Assembly (NCBI GenBank): GCA_963972525.1
Contig: CAXAUZ010000012.1
Span: 1 to 64,000, forward strand
DNA: 64,000 nt
DNA from: Salinilacustrithrix sp003476595
GTDB taxonomy: Bacteria > Actinomycetota > Acidimicrobiia > Acidimicrobiales > Salinilacustritrichaceae
Direction of reading: 5' to 3'
Position 1 is the first letter of the stretch, and every line of letters starts with the position of its first letter. Below are positions 7,360 through 15,758 of this stretch, piece after piece. A program made the translations under genes and the position numbers. Below the pieces are notes generated by a model, which saw nothing but the letters and a program-made list of their open reading frames with translations, had not been told where the DNA came from and did no database searches.

Positions 7360-8874
7360 TCACGAACCCAAACGGGACAGCAGCTCGGCCGCCGTCTCGC
7401 ACTCGTCGATCAATGTACCCACGTGCTCCGCGGTTCCACGGGACGGCTCCATCATCGGCACCCGCCGGAGCGGGTCGCCGCCCACGTCGAAGACCAGGGA
7501 GTCCCAGTTCGCGGCCACGATGGCGTCGGGCCACTTCTGCAGGCACCGCCCACGGAAGTAGGCGCGGGTGGTCTCGGGCGGGTTCGACACCGCGTGGGCG
7601 ACCTCGTCGGGGTCCACGAGGCGCTGCAGCCCGGCCCGCTCGGCCAGGCACCGCTCGGGCCGCAGGTCGTGGTACTGCAGGCCGATGGCGGCCAGTCGCG
7701 GGTCGCCCCACTCGAGGTCGTGTCGTTCCCGGTAGCCCTCGAGCAGGCGGCGCTTGGCCACCCAGTCGACGACGTCGGCCGCCTGGGCGGGATCGGTCTC
7801 GAGCTTGGTGAGCACGTCCTCCCACCGGGCCATGACGTCGGCGCCGACCTCCTGGCCGACGGCGTCGAGGCCGCGGGTCTCGGCGTACTTGCGGGCCCGC
7901 TCGAAGTACTCCCACTGGGCCTCGAGCGCGGTGATCGTGCCGCCGGAGGCCAGCTCGAAGGGCCTGGTGAGCCCGACGTCGTAGGAGACCTGGCGCAGCG
8001 CCGCGATGGGCACGGCCGGGGCCAGGTCGATGCCGAGCTCGTCGTCCTCGATCATGGCGAGCACGATCGCGGTCGTGCCCACCTTCAGGTAGGTGGCGAC
8101 CTCGCTCATGTTGGCGTCGCCGATGATGACGTGGAGGCGCCGGTACTGCTTGGCATCCGCGTGGGGCTCGTCGCGCGTGTTGACGATGGGCCGCTTCAGC
8201 GTCGTCTCGAGGCCGACCTCCTCCTCGAAGAAGTCGGCGCGCTGGGACAGCTGGTAGGGGACCTCCTGGGCGGTGAGGCCGGGCGCCTCGACGCCGACCT
8301 TGCCGGCGCCGGCGAAGACCTGCCGGGTGACGAAGAACGGCGTGATCTGGCGGACGATGCGGCCGAAGGGGGTGTCCCGGGCCAGCAGGTAGTTCTCGTG
8401 GCAGCCGTAGCTGTTGCCCTTGCCGTCGGAGTTGTTCTTGTGGACGAGGATCTCCTCGCCCGGCCCGAGCAGGTCCCGTGCGGCGGTCATCGAGCGCCGC
8501 AGGATCTCCTCGGCGGCCCGGTCCCACACGACGACCTCGCGGGCATCGGCGCACTCGGGTGTGGAGCACTCCGGGTGGGCGTGGTCGACGTAGTAGCGGG
8601 CGCCGTTGGTGAGCACGGCGTTCACGAGGTGGGTCTCCACCTCCGGGGGGCGCGCGTCGCCGGGCGTGGTGCCCCGGGCGTCCACGTGGGGCATCTCGTC
8701 CTCGAAGTCCCAGCCCACCCGGGGGGCGGTCCGGGCCGACTGCCCGGTGCGCACCAGCTCCTGGACGTAGGCGTTGATGAGCACCGACGACGCGGTGATC
8801 GGGTTCGACTCACCACCGCCGCGGGCGACGATGCCGAACTCGGTCTCGATGCCGACGATCTTCGGAACAGCCAT
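7360..8874 (-). CDS. dop: Pup deamidase/depupylase Dop
   Basis: Paralogue of PafA that removes Pup from substrates (and deamidates Pup-Gln where present). 504 residues starting MAVPKIVGIETEFGIVARGG; the ATP/Mg glutamate is in the GIETEFG segment, and the Dop-specific insertion follows at about residues 35-75. The nucleophile-bearing HAHPECSTPECADARE region is intact. ATG start with GGAGG about 13 nt upstream and AAGGA next to the start. Since Pup here ends in Glu, the expected main role is depupylation. A 98-bp gap with two inverted repeats separates it from mpa. Confidence 0.95.
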   Translation of the reverse strand: MAVPKIVGIETEFGIVARGGGESNPITASSVLINAYVQELVRTGQSARTAPRVGWDFEDEMPHVDARGTTPGDARPPEVETHLVNAVLTNGARYYVDHAHPECSTPECADAREVVVWDRAAEEILRRSMTAARDLLGPGEEILVHKNNSDGKGNSYGCHENYLLARDTPFGRIVRQITPFFVTRQVFAGAGKVGVEAPGLTAQEVPYQLSQRADFFEEEVGLETTLKRPIVNTRDEPHADAKQYRRLHVIIGDANMSEVATYLKVGTTAIVLAMIEDDELGIDLAPAVPIAALRQVSYDVGLTRPFELASGGTITALEAQWEYFERARKYAETRGLDAVGQEVGADVMARWEDVLTKLETDPAQAADVVDWVAKRRLLEGYRERHDLEWGDPRLAAIGLQYHDLRPERCLAERAGLQRLVDPDEVAHAVSNPPETTRAYFRGRCLQKWPDAIVAANWDSLVFDVGGDPLRRVPMMEPSRGTAEHVGTLIDECETAAELLSRLGS

Positions 8875-8894
8875 TCCTTGCTACCTCCGCCTCG

Positions 8895-8956
8895 GTCCCC
8901 AGGGGGACCTTCGGGCGTCGGAACGCTGCCGGCTGCTCGCTGACGCTCCCGACGCC
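8895..8956. repeat. Two inverted repeats between mpa and dop
   Basis: First, GTCCCC-AG-GGGGAC (8895-8908), about 20 bp before dop. Second, GGCGTCGG (8914-8921) with CCGACGCC (8949-8956), 27 bp apart, just after the mpa stop. No T-run follows either. They could attenuate read-through or act as binding sites. Confidence 0.4.
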
Positions 8957-8972
8957 GGCCGGGCTGCTCGGG

Positions 8973-10730
8973 TCACAGGTACTGACCGGTGGCGACCCGC
9001 TCGATGGAGCGGCCGCCCTGCAGGTCCTCGTCCTCGGGGTCCTTCTGGATGAGCGTGCGCACGTAGACGATCCGCTCGCCCTTCTTGCCCGAGATCTTGG
9101 CCCAGTCGTCCGGGTTCGTGGTGTTGGGGAGGTCCTCGTGCTCCTTGAACTCCTGCTTGATGGAGGCGAGGAGGTCCTCGGTGCGGATGCCGCGCTCGCC
9201 GCCGGCGAGGAGGCGCTTGATGGCCAGCTTCTTGGCCCGGCGCACGATGTTCTCGATCATGGCCCCGGAGCTGAAGTCCTTGAAGAACATCACCTCTTTG
9301 TCACCGTTCTGGTACGTGACCTCGAGGAAGCGGTTGCGGTCCTCGGTGGAGTACATCTCCTCCACCGTCGCCTCGACCATCGCGGCGATGGCCTTGTGCA
9401 CGTCGCCGCCCCCGAGGGACTGGATCTCCCCGCCGTCGATGGGCAGCGAGTCGGTGAGGTAGCGGGAGAAGATCTGGGCCGCGGAGATCTCGTTGGGGCG
9501 GTCGATCTTGATCTTCACGTCGAGCCGGCCCGGGCGCAGGATGGCCGGGTCGATCAGGTCCTCGCGGTTCGACGCGCCGATGACGATGACGTTCTTCAGC
9601 GACTCCACGCCGTCGATCTCGGCGAGCAGCTGGGGGACGATGGTGGACTCCATGTCGGAGCTGATGCCCGAGCCGCGCGTGCGGAACATCGAGTCCATCT
9701 CGTCGAAGAAGACGATGACCGGCCAGCCCTCCTCGCTCTTCTCCCGGGCCCGCTGGAACACGAGGCGGATCTGGCGCTCGGTCTCGCCCACGTACTTGTT
9801 GAGCAGCTCGGGGCCCTTGATGTTGAGGAAGAAGCTGCGGGCTTCGTTGCCGGTGGACTCGGCCACCTTCTTGGCCAGGCTGTTGGCGACCGCCTTGGCG
9901 ATGAGGGTCTTGCCGCAGCCGGGCGGGCCGTAGAGCAGGATCCCCTTCGGCGCCGGCAGCTCGAACTCGGCGAAGAGCTCCTGGTGCAGGAACGGCAGCT
10001 CGACCGCGTCGGCGATCTGCTCGATCTGGTCGTCGAGCCCGCCGATGTCGTCGTAGCCGACGTCGGGGACCTCCTCAAGCACGAGCTCTTCGACCTCGGG
10101 CCGGGGCAGCTTCTCGAGCAGCAGGCCCGAGCGGGGGTCGAGCAGCATCGTGTCCCCGGAGCGGAGGCGCTCGCCCACCAGCTCCTCGACCAGCTCCACC
10201 ACGCGCTCCTCGTCGGCCCGGCCGACCACGAGGGCCCGGCGGTGGTCCTCGAGGACCTCCTTGAGGGTGACCACCTCGCCCTGGCCCTCCGGACCCCGGG
10301 ACAGGATGATGCTGAAGCTCTCGTTGAGCACCACCTCGGCGCCCTGGGGCAGCGCGTCGACGTCGTCGGCCAGCTCGGGGTGCACGGCCACGCGCATCTT
10401 GCGACCGCCGGCGTGGACGTCGGCGGTGCCGTCGTCGTTCATCCGCAGGAACGTGCCGTACGCCGAAGGCGGCTGGGTGAGCTTGTCGACCTCCTCGCGC
10501 AGCGCGGCGATGTGCTCGCGCGCCTCGCGGAGGGTGTAGCTCAGCTTCTCGTTCTGGGACACGGCCTGGGACAGCTGGCCCTTGGTCTCCAGCAGGCGCT
10601 CCTCCAGGGTGCGGACCCGCTTGGGCGCGTCCTGGAGCCGCTGGCGCAGCGCCACCACCTCGGCCTCGAGGGCCTCGAGCTCCTCGCGCGAGATCGCCTC
10701 GCCGCGCTCGCCGTCGCTTCCTGTGGTCAT
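8973..10730 (-). CDS. mpa: Proteasomal ATPase Mpa/ARC
   Basis: Hexameric AAA ATPase that recognises Pup and unfolds substrates into the proteasome. From the ATG of MTTGSDGERG it is 585 residues; a longer frame to 10802 runs through the promoter region and is rejected. N-terminal coiled coil (about 10-75, binds Pup), tandem OB domains (about 76-220), AAA module with Walker A GPPGCGKT (Lys274) and Walker B VIVFFDEMDS, and a C-terminal GQYL tail with the penultimate Tyr needed to dock on PrcA. Leads the minus-strand cluster and is divergent from the ferredoxin gene. Confidence 0.96.
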   Translation of the reverse strand: MTTGSDGERGEAISREELEALEAEVVALRQRLQDAPKRVRTLEERLLETKGQLSQAVSQNEKLSYTLREAREHIAALREEVDKLTQPPSAYGTFLRMNDDGTADVHAGGRKMRVAVHPELADDVDALPQGAEVVLNESFSIILSRGPEGQGEVVTLKEVLEDHRRALVVGRADEERVVELVEELVGERLRSGDTMLLDPRSGLLLEKLPRPEVEELVLEEVPDVGYDDIGGLDDQIEQIADAVELPFLHQELFAEFELPAPKGILLYGPPGCGKTLIAKAVANSLAKKVAESTGNEARSFFLNIKGPELLNKYVGETERQIRLVFQRAREKSEEGWPVIVFFDEMDSMFRTRGSGISSDMESTIVPQLLAEIDGVESLKNVIVIGASNREDLIDPAILRPGRLDVKIKIDRPNEISAAQIFSRYLTDSLPIDGGEIQSLGGGDVHKAIAAMVEATVEEMYSTEDRNRFLEVTYQNGDKEVMFFKDFSSGAMIENIVRRAKKLAIKRLLAGGERGIRTEDLLASIKQEFKEHEDLPNTTNPDDWAKISGKKGERIVYVRTLIQKDPEDEDLQGGRSIERVATGQYL

Positions 10731-10762
10731 GGCCGGACTCCCCGGTTCGGGTGCGTTCGCGG

Positions 10763-10768
10763 ACCATA
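10763..10768 (-). promoter_or_regulatory. Candidate -10 box for mpa
   Basis: TATGGT on the minus strand, 32 nt before the mpa ATG, in the divergent region shared with the ferredoxin gene. No clear -35 is seen at the matching distance. Confidence 0.35.
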
Positions 10769-10848
10769 CACCGGTCCTGCGGGCCTGCCCTGCGCACCGC
10801 ACACCGAATTGTTTGCGCGGGAGTTGCCGTTCTTATTCATCCCTTCGG

Positions 10849-10854
10849 TAGGGT
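10849..10854 (+). promoter_or_regulatory. Candidate -10 box for ferredoxin gene
   Basis: TAGGGT, with TTGCCG 19 bp upstream as a poor-spacing -35. It predicts a leader of about 60 nt starting near 10861. Confidence 0.4.
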
Positions 10855-10864
10855 GCAGAGCACC

Positions 10865-10884
10865 GGCGATCTCCCCCGATCGCC
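10865..10884 (+). promoter_or_regulatory. Hairpin in ferredoxin 5' leader
   Basis: GGCGATC, loop TCCCCC, GATCGCC: a perfect 7-bp stem that would sit at the very 5' end of the predicted transcript. It may stabilise the mRNA or serve as an operator. Confidence 0.45.
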
Positions 10885-10922
10885 AGCCATCGAAGCGCAC
10901 CCGCAGGAAGGGCGACACCGAC

Positions 10923-11156
10923 ATGAAGGTCTGGATCGATCAGGATCTCTGCACCGGCGACGGTCTGTGCGAGGAGATCGCCCCCGATGTGTTCGCACTC
11001 CTCGACGACGGCCTGGCCTACGTCAAGGACGGCGACAAGATCCTCAGCGACCCGGGCGGCGCCGAAGCCGTCGCCCCCGTCCCCGCCGGGCAGGAGGAGG
11101 CCGTCATCGAGTCGGCCGAGGAGTGCCCGGGCGAGTGCATCTTCATCGAGGTGTGA
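10923..11156 (+). CDS. Single-cluster ferredoxin
   Basis: 77-residue soluble electron carrier. Cluster ligand motif is C10-x2-D13-x2-C16 with C68-P near the end, so the second cysteine of the usual motif is Asp. The same arrangement in Pyrococcus furiosus ferredoxin binds a [4Fe-4S] cluster with an Asp ligand that interconverts with [3Fe-4S]. The surrounding sequence (VWIDQDLCTGDGLCEEIAPD) is close to that protein, but the third Cys position (EIAP) is lost, and an extra Cys72 follows CPGE. Start ATG with AGGAAGG 9 nt upstream. No partner gene (P450, reductase) is adjacent, so its redox partner is unknown. Confidence 0.9.
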   Translation: MKVWIDQDLCTGDGLCEEIAPDVFALLDDGLAYVKDGDKILSDPGGAEAVAPVPAGQEEAVIESAEECPGECIFIEV

Positions 11157-11161
11157 GCGCA

Positions 11162-11180
11162 GGCTCGCCTCCGGCGAGCC
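11162..11180. terminator. Hairpin between convergent genes
   Basis: GGCTCGCC, loop TCC, GGCGAGCC: perfect 8-bp stem directly after the ferredoxin stop and before the end of the aminotransferase gene. No T-run, so a bidirectional terminator is plausible but unproven. Confidence 0.6.
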
Positions 11181-11210
11181 GACCCCACCGATCGTGACGC
11201 TCGGGCGGCC

Positions 11211-12512
11211 TCATGGCCGCCCGTTGCGCGCGCCCACGGGATCGAAGCGCCCGACGACGTCGAGGAACGCGTCGATGTCGTCGTCGGTGATCTCGATGCT
11301 GAGCGCGATGAAGCCACGCCGGGCCACGTAGAAGCCGGCTTCGAGGCAGTGGAGGAAGAACAGCTCCTTCAGCCGGTCGTCGGCGCCCCGGAGGTCCTCG
11401 GCGCTCGACACCGGACCGGCCGTCCCGTGCACGTTCATCAGGGACCCGGCGCCGGTCGCGCACATGGGCACGCCGGCCGAGGCGAGCGCATCGTTCAGCG
11501 ACACCCGCAGCGCGTCGCCGCGCGCGTGGAGCGCGTCGAGCACCGACGGGTGCAGGAGCTCGGTCAGCGCGGCGACGCCCCCGGCCATCGACGCCACGTT
11601 GTTGTTGAAGGTCCCGGCGTGACCGAGCCGGCCGCCCTGGCCGGCGTCGAAGTGGGCCATCACGTCGGCCCGACCGCCGAAGGCGCCGAAGGTCAGGCCG
11701 CCGGCGAGGTACTTGCCGAGCGTGGTCAGGTCCGGGGTGATCCCGAGCAGCTGCTGGGCACCTCCGGCCGAGAACCGTGAGGTCATGACCTCGTCGAACA
11801 CCAGCAGCGCCCCGGCGTCGCGGCACTGCTGCTGCAGCGCCCGGAGGAACTCGGGATCGGCGGGGATGCAGCCGCCCGAGCCCTGCATCGGCTCCACGAG
11901 GGCGCAGGCGATCTCGGATCCGTGGCGGGCGAAGGCCTGCTCCATGCCCTCGATGTCGTTGTAGTCGCACCGGAGCCAGTCGTGGGGCACGTTGACCGGG
12001 TCGTCGTCGCGCCCGAACGTGAGCACGCCCCCGTGGTAGCCGTTGCGGAACACGAGGATCCGACGCCGCCCGGTGTGGTGGGTCGCGGCCGCCAGCGCCA
12101 TCAGGTTGGCCTCGGTCCCGGAGTTGGTGAAGCGGACCTGCTCCAGGGACGCGAATCGCTCGACGAGCAGCTCGGCCAGGCGCACCTCGTCCTCGTGCAC
12201 CGCCCCGAGGGACCAGCCCGACGACAGCGCCTGCTGCGCCGCGGCCAGCACCGGCGCGGGCGAGTGGCCGAGGAGGCCGGCGGTGTAGTTGCCGAGCAGG
12301 TCGACGTAGCGGTGCCCGTCGACGTCCCACAGGTGCTTGCCGGCCGCCCGGTCGACGCGGAAGGGGAACGGCTCGAAGTGCAGGATGGATCGGGTGTTGC
12401 CGCCCGGCAGCACCTTCGCGGCCCGGTCGGACCAGCCGGCGCTGATCGGCCGGGCATCGGCGTACCGGGCCCGGGCCTCGTCGACGGCACGGTCGAGATC
12501 GATCCCTGTCAT
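11211..12512 (-). CDS. Class III aminotransferase, glutamate-1-semialdehyde mutase-like
   Basis: PLP enzyme of 433 residues from the ATG of MTGIDLDRAVDEARARY; the frame extends far upstream but that part is out of character. Typical landmarks: VLPGGNTRSILHFEPFPF near the N-terminus, FTNSGTEANLMALAAA (phosphate-binding), VFDEVMTSRF (Asp contacting the pyridine nitrogen) and TLGKYLAGGLTFGAFGGR with the Schiff-base lysine. The family includes HemL and other amino-ketone mutases/transaminases. No heme genes are nearby, so I would not call it hemL. TACGGT lies 6 nt before the start, suggesting a leaderless transcript. Confidence 0.85.
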   Translation of the reverse strand: MTGIDLDRAVDEARARYADARPISAGWSDRAAKVLPGGNTRSILHFEPFPFRVDRAAGKHLWDVDGHRYVDLLGNYTAGLLGHSPAPVLAAAQQALSSGWSLGAVHEDEVRLAELLVERFASLEQVRFTNSGTEANLMALAAATHHTGRRRILVFRNGYHGGVLTFGRDDDPVNVPHDWLRCDYNDIEGMEQAFARHGSEIACALVEPMQGSGGCIPADPEFLRALQQQCRDAGALLVFDEVMTSRFSAGGAQQLLGITPDLTTLGKYLAGGLTFGAFGGRADVMAHFDAGQGGRLGHAGTFNNNVASMAGGVAALTELLHPSVLDALHARGDALRVSLNDALASAGVPMCATGAGSLMNVHGTAGPVSSAEDLRGADDRLKELFFLHCLEAGFYVARRGFIALSIEITDDDIDAFLDVVGRFDPVGARNGRP

Positions 12513-12518
12513 GGCGTC

Positions 12519-12524
12519 ACCGTA
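12519..12524 (-). promoter_or_regulatory. Candidate -10 box for aminotransferase gene
   Basis: TACGGT on the minus strand, 6 nt before the ATG at 12512; predicts a leaderless mRNA. Confidence 0.45.
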
Positions 12525-12610
12525 CGAGGCGCCCGGAACGCCTGCCCGTTCCGGGCCGCGGGGCGCGCCGCCAGGGGCGTTCCCGGGCGGCCCGGAACGG
12601 TCGTGGGGGG

Positions 12611-14053
12611 TCAGGTCGTCACGGCGGCCGCGATGTGCCCGCACTCCCCCGTCTCGCGGTCGAGGACGCCGACCGCGCTGCTGGCCAGGTCGAGGCGCAC
12701 CGAGGCGAGCCCGCGCCGGCGCTGGAACAGCGAGGCGACCACGGCGGCGGACTGGACGCGGGCCTCCGGCACGATCGAGGTGCGGCGGGCGAGGGCGCCC
12801 GAGCGGCTGTGGTGGACGTCGCGCGCCTCGGCCCAGCCGAGCCCCCGGTAGGACAGCTCCCCGAGCAGCGGTCCGAGCACGAGGGCGACCGCCGCCGCGA
12901 CCAGCCACCAGCGCGACGTCAGCACTGCCAGAACGGAGAGGGAGGTGGCGGCGAGGAGGGCGCCGACGCCGCCACGGACCAGCGCGCGCCGGCGGGCGGC
13001 CGGCGGGGCGGGGTGCAGGCGAGGTCGCGGCACCGCGGCGGGCAGGACCCGGGCGAGCACGCGGTCGATCTCGGCCGCGTCGAGGAGGGGGATGTCGACC
13101 TGGCTGGCATCGCCACCGCCCGAGGCCGCGCTGCGGACCCGGAGGTCGGCGCGCCCGAACGGACGCAGCAGCAGCCGCTCGGCCACGCGGGCGTCCTGCA
13201 CCCGGCTGGTGCGGACCACGAACTCCTGCTTCCGGAGCAGCCCGTAGGTGACCCGCAGCTCGTCGCCGCTGATGCTGGCGGTGAGGTCCCACTTGCGGAC
13301 CACGGCGATCAGGCCGGCGACGAGGAACCACACGGGCACGCCGACCAGCACGAGCAGGACGATCGCCGAGCGGCCGAGGTCGACCCGGCCGATCTCGTCG
13401 GGGTCGACGCCGAGGTCGGCCAGCGCATCGAGCGCGAACACGAGCGACGCCAGCACGGCCACCACCTCGGGACCGGTGATGCCGGCGAGGAGGAGCCGGC
13501 CCGGGGGCAGCCGGACCAGCACCTCCCGGGGCGCGGGTGGTGGTGGCGGGACCGGGCCGTGGCGCGCGGCATCCCACCCGTCCGGGTCCCCCAGGGCCGC
13601 GTCCGGTGGCGCCGCCTTCGTCCGCAGCGCGTCCAGCACCTGGGAGCGGAGTGCCTCGGCTTCATCGCGCGCGACGGCGTCGAGGCGCAGCTCGGCCCCG
13701 GACCCGCCGGCCGTCTCGACCCGCACCGCGGCGAGGCCGAAGAGCTGGTGCCGGAGGCTGCGCTCGAGCTCCACGTGCTGGATGCGGTCCACGGGGATCC
13801 GGCGCTGGTTCCGGACGAAGACCCCCTCGTCGAGGTGCAGGACGTCGCCGTCGAAGGACCACACCCGGCGCAGCCAGCCGAGCACGCCCGCGACGAGGGA
13901 GATCGCCCCGGCGATCAGCAGGACGAGCACCACCCGCCCGGAGGAGATGGCCACGATCGCCACCGGCAGCAGGTTGCGCACCCGGTCGGGCGACACGACC
14001 TCGAACGCGGCGCCGAGCGGCGAGGTCCGGCGGGGGCGACGGAGGTCGACCAC
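12611..14053 (-). CDS. Bacterial PH-domain membrane protein (YdbT-like)
   Basis: 480 residues from a GTG one base after the stop of the upstream PH gene. It shows paired hydrophobic segments (LLPVAIVAISSGRVVLVLLI, then later stretches about 190-270 and 355-405) alternating with bPH_2 domains, visible as LHLDEGVFVRNQRRIPVDRIQHVELERS and LRVTYGLLRKQEFVVRTSRVQD. This architecture matches YdbT-type proteins, whose molecular role is not well known. The gene pair with YdbS-like upstream and MarP-like protease suggests an envelope function. The last 100 residues repeat the PH-like pattern with LARRTSIVPEARVQSAAVV. Confidence 0.8.
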   Translation of the reverse strand: MVDLRRPRRTSPLGAAFEVVSPDRVRNLLPVAIVAISSGRVVLVLLIAGAISLVAGVLGWLRRVWSFDGDVLHLDEGVFVRNQRRIPVDRIQHVELERSLRHQLFGLAAVRVETAGGSGAELRLDAVARDEAEALRSQVLDALRTKAAPPDAALGDPDGWDAARHGPVPPPPPAPREVLVRLPPGRLLLAGITGPEVVAVLASLVFALDALADLGVDPDEIGRVDLGRSAIVLLVLVGVPVWFLVAGLIAVVRKWDLTASISGDELRVTYGLLRKQEFVVRTSRVQDARVAERLLLRPFGRADLRVRSAASGGGDASQVDIPLLDAAEIDRVLARVLPAAVPRPRLHPAPPAARRRALVRGGVGALLAATSLSVLAVLTSRWWLVAAAVALVLGPLLGELSYRGLGWAEARDVHHSRSGALARRTSIVPEARVQSAAVVASLFQRRRGLASVRLDLASSAVGVLDRETGECGHIAAAVTT

Positions 14054-14054
14054 G

Positions 14055-14573
14055 TCAGACCGCGTCGCCGGTGCCCACCAGGGCGAGGATGCGAGCCCGC
14101 AGCGCCTCGGCCTCGGCCGCATCGATGCCGGGCACCGTCGAGTCGCTCGATGCGGAGGCGGTGCGCAGGATCAGCGACGTCAGCCCCATCCGCCGCTCGA
14201 GCGGGCCGGCTTCCAGGTCGATGTGCTGGACCCGGTGGTACGGGATGGTCGACTCCCGGCGGGTGAGCACCCCGTGGCGCAGGTGCAGCGCACCGTCACC
14301 GACCCGGAACTGCCAGGCGCGCCACACGAGCGACGTCCACCACCGCACGACGAGGCCGCCCACGACGGCGAGCACCAGCGCGGTGGTGCTTCCCACGAGC
14401 ACCCGTCCCACGCCGACGCCGGCGGCCAGCACCAGGGCGACCCAGACCGCGAGCCCGATGGCGGCCCTGAGGCGCCACAGGCTGAGGACCCGGCGCTCGA
14501 GCGGGACGAGCTCCTCCGCGGGGTCGCCGTGATCACCGCGGTCCGCCTGGGCGTCGGCGCCGGGCTCGGTCAT
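14055..14573 (-). CDS. Bacterial PH-domain membrane protein (YdbS-like)
   Basis: 172 residues starting at the ATG that overlaps the marP stop (ATGA), which is why this start is chosen over one three codons upstream. Polar N-terminal tail, two membrane segments (about 38-60 and 64-82), then one bPH_2 domain with GALHLRHGVLTRRESTIPYHRVQHIDLEAGPLERR. It precedes the YdbT-like gene with one base between them; such YdbS/YdbT pairs are common in Gram-positive bacteria. Function unknown, envelope-associated. Confidence 0.8.
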   Translation of the reverse strand: MTEPGADAQADRGDHGDPAEELVPLERRVLSLWRLRAAIGLAVWVALVLAAGVGVGRVLVGSTTALVLAVVGGLVVRWWTSLVWRAWQFRVGDGALHLRHGVLTRRESTIPYHRVQHIDLEAGPLERRMGLTSLILRTASASSDSTVPGIDAAEAEALRARILALVGTGDAV

Positions 14574-15736
14574 CGCAGGCACGGTCCGGTCTCGACCGGG
14601 GTGGCGAGGTCGCCGGCGAGCACGGCCTGCAGCTCGGGCACGTCGAGGCCGTAGGCGACGTCGGGGTCGTCGGGGGCGATGGCGAAGGCCACGCCGATCA
14701 CGTTGCCCGCCGCGTCCACCAGCGCGGCGCCCGAGTCACCGGGACGGAGCGCGGAGGCGAGGATCAGCACCTCCCGCTCGGTGCGGCGCTGGTCGTAGAT
14801 GTCGGTGCCCACGGCACGGACCTCGTCACCCACCTGGAACGGCTGCACCCGCAGCGGCGCGCCACCCGGGTGCCCGAAGACCCCACCCGACACGCCGTCG
14901 GGTGCGTCGAGGATGGGCAGCGGCGTACGCGCCAGGCCCGGGACCCGCAGCACGGCCAGGTCCCGGTCGGGGTCGAACACCACCACGGTCGCATCGAGCC
15001 GGGATCCGTCGGTCAGCTCCACCTCGGTCTCGGCCTGGCCGGCCACGACGTGGGCGTTGGTGACCACGACGTCGGGGGCGACGGTGACGAACCCGCTGCC
15101 CTCCTGCACCCGGCTGCACGCGATGCCGCTGACCTTGACGGTCGACGGTGCGACCGCCGCGACGACCTCGGGGGTGATCTGGGCATCCGTCGGGGGCGGG
15201 CCCACGTCGGGCGCCGGACGCATGGCGTCGAACACCCGGGGGAACTGGTCCTCGCCGACGAGGCGCCGCAGGGCGACCAGCGCATCCGGCGGCGCCGGCA
15301 TGATGCGGTCGACGCTGCGGGCGATCACCGAGTTGCGGGCCTGGGACGAGAAGGCACCCGGCACCTCGGCCATGGTCGGCAGGAGCAGCCAGACCGCGAC
15401 GACCATGCCGAGCGCGCCGGCCACCGCCCCGAAGGCGCGGTCGACGATCGACCACTCGGTCCCCTGCAGGTTCACCCGGAGCCGCGACCCGACCACCACG
15501 CCGACGGCCTGGCCCAGGAACGAGCCCACGAGCAGCACGATGCCCCCGAGCAGCAGCAGGCTCGCCGGGCTCTCCCCCTCGAACTGCTCCACCAGCCACG
15601 GCAGCGTCCTGGCGCCGAGGAACAGCCCGACCGCCATGCCCACCCAGGACGCGGTCCGGGTGAGGAAGCCGAGCCGGTAGCCGCCCACCATCGCCAGGAC
15701 CCCGGTGCCCAGCAGGATGAGGTCGAGCAGGTTCAC
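14570..15736 (-). CDS. marP: MarP-like membrane serine protease
   Basis: Periplasmic trypsin-like protease tethered by a CvpA-type membrane domain; in mycobacteria MarP is needed to survive acid stress. 388 residues (M. tuberculosis 397): four membrane helices in residues 1-125, then the protease domain with His229 (TNAHVVAG), Asp259 (DPDRDLAVL) and Ser335 (RPGDSGAALV). Cys207 (GIACSRVQEGSGFV) and Cys386 near the C-terminus occupy the positions of the MarP regulatory disulfide. GTG start. Overlaps the PH-domain gene by 4 nt and follows trmI by 22 bp. Confidence 0.88.
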   Translation of the reverse strand: MNLLDLILLGTGVLAMVGGYRLGFLTRTASWVGMAVGLFLGARTLPWLVEQFEGESPASLLLLGGIVLLVGSFLGQAVGVVVGSRLRVNLQGTEWSIVDRAFGAVAGALGMVVAVWLLLPTMAEVPGAFSSQARNSVIARSVDRIMPAPPDALVALRRLVGEDQFPRVFDAMRPAPDVGPPPTDAQITPEVVAAVAPSTVKVSGIACSRVQEGSGFVTVAPDVVVTNAHVVAGQAETEVELTDGSRLDATVVVFDPDRDLAVLRVPGLARTPLPILDAPDGVSGGVFGHPGGAPLRVQPFQVGDEVRAVGTDIYDQRRTEREVLILASALRPGDSGAALVDAAGNVIGVAFAIAPDDPDVAYGLDVPELQAVLAGDLATPVETGPCLR

Positions 15737-15758
15737 GGCGCGGGAGGGGGCCGGTGCG

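Noticed and set aside
8790..8815. GGTTCGA word like a tRNA T-loop
   Set aside because: It lies in the coding sequence of dop and has no acceptor or anticodon arms around it.
10731..10802. Longer start for mpa
   Set aside because: It would run through the predicted promoter and the added residues are unlike the family.
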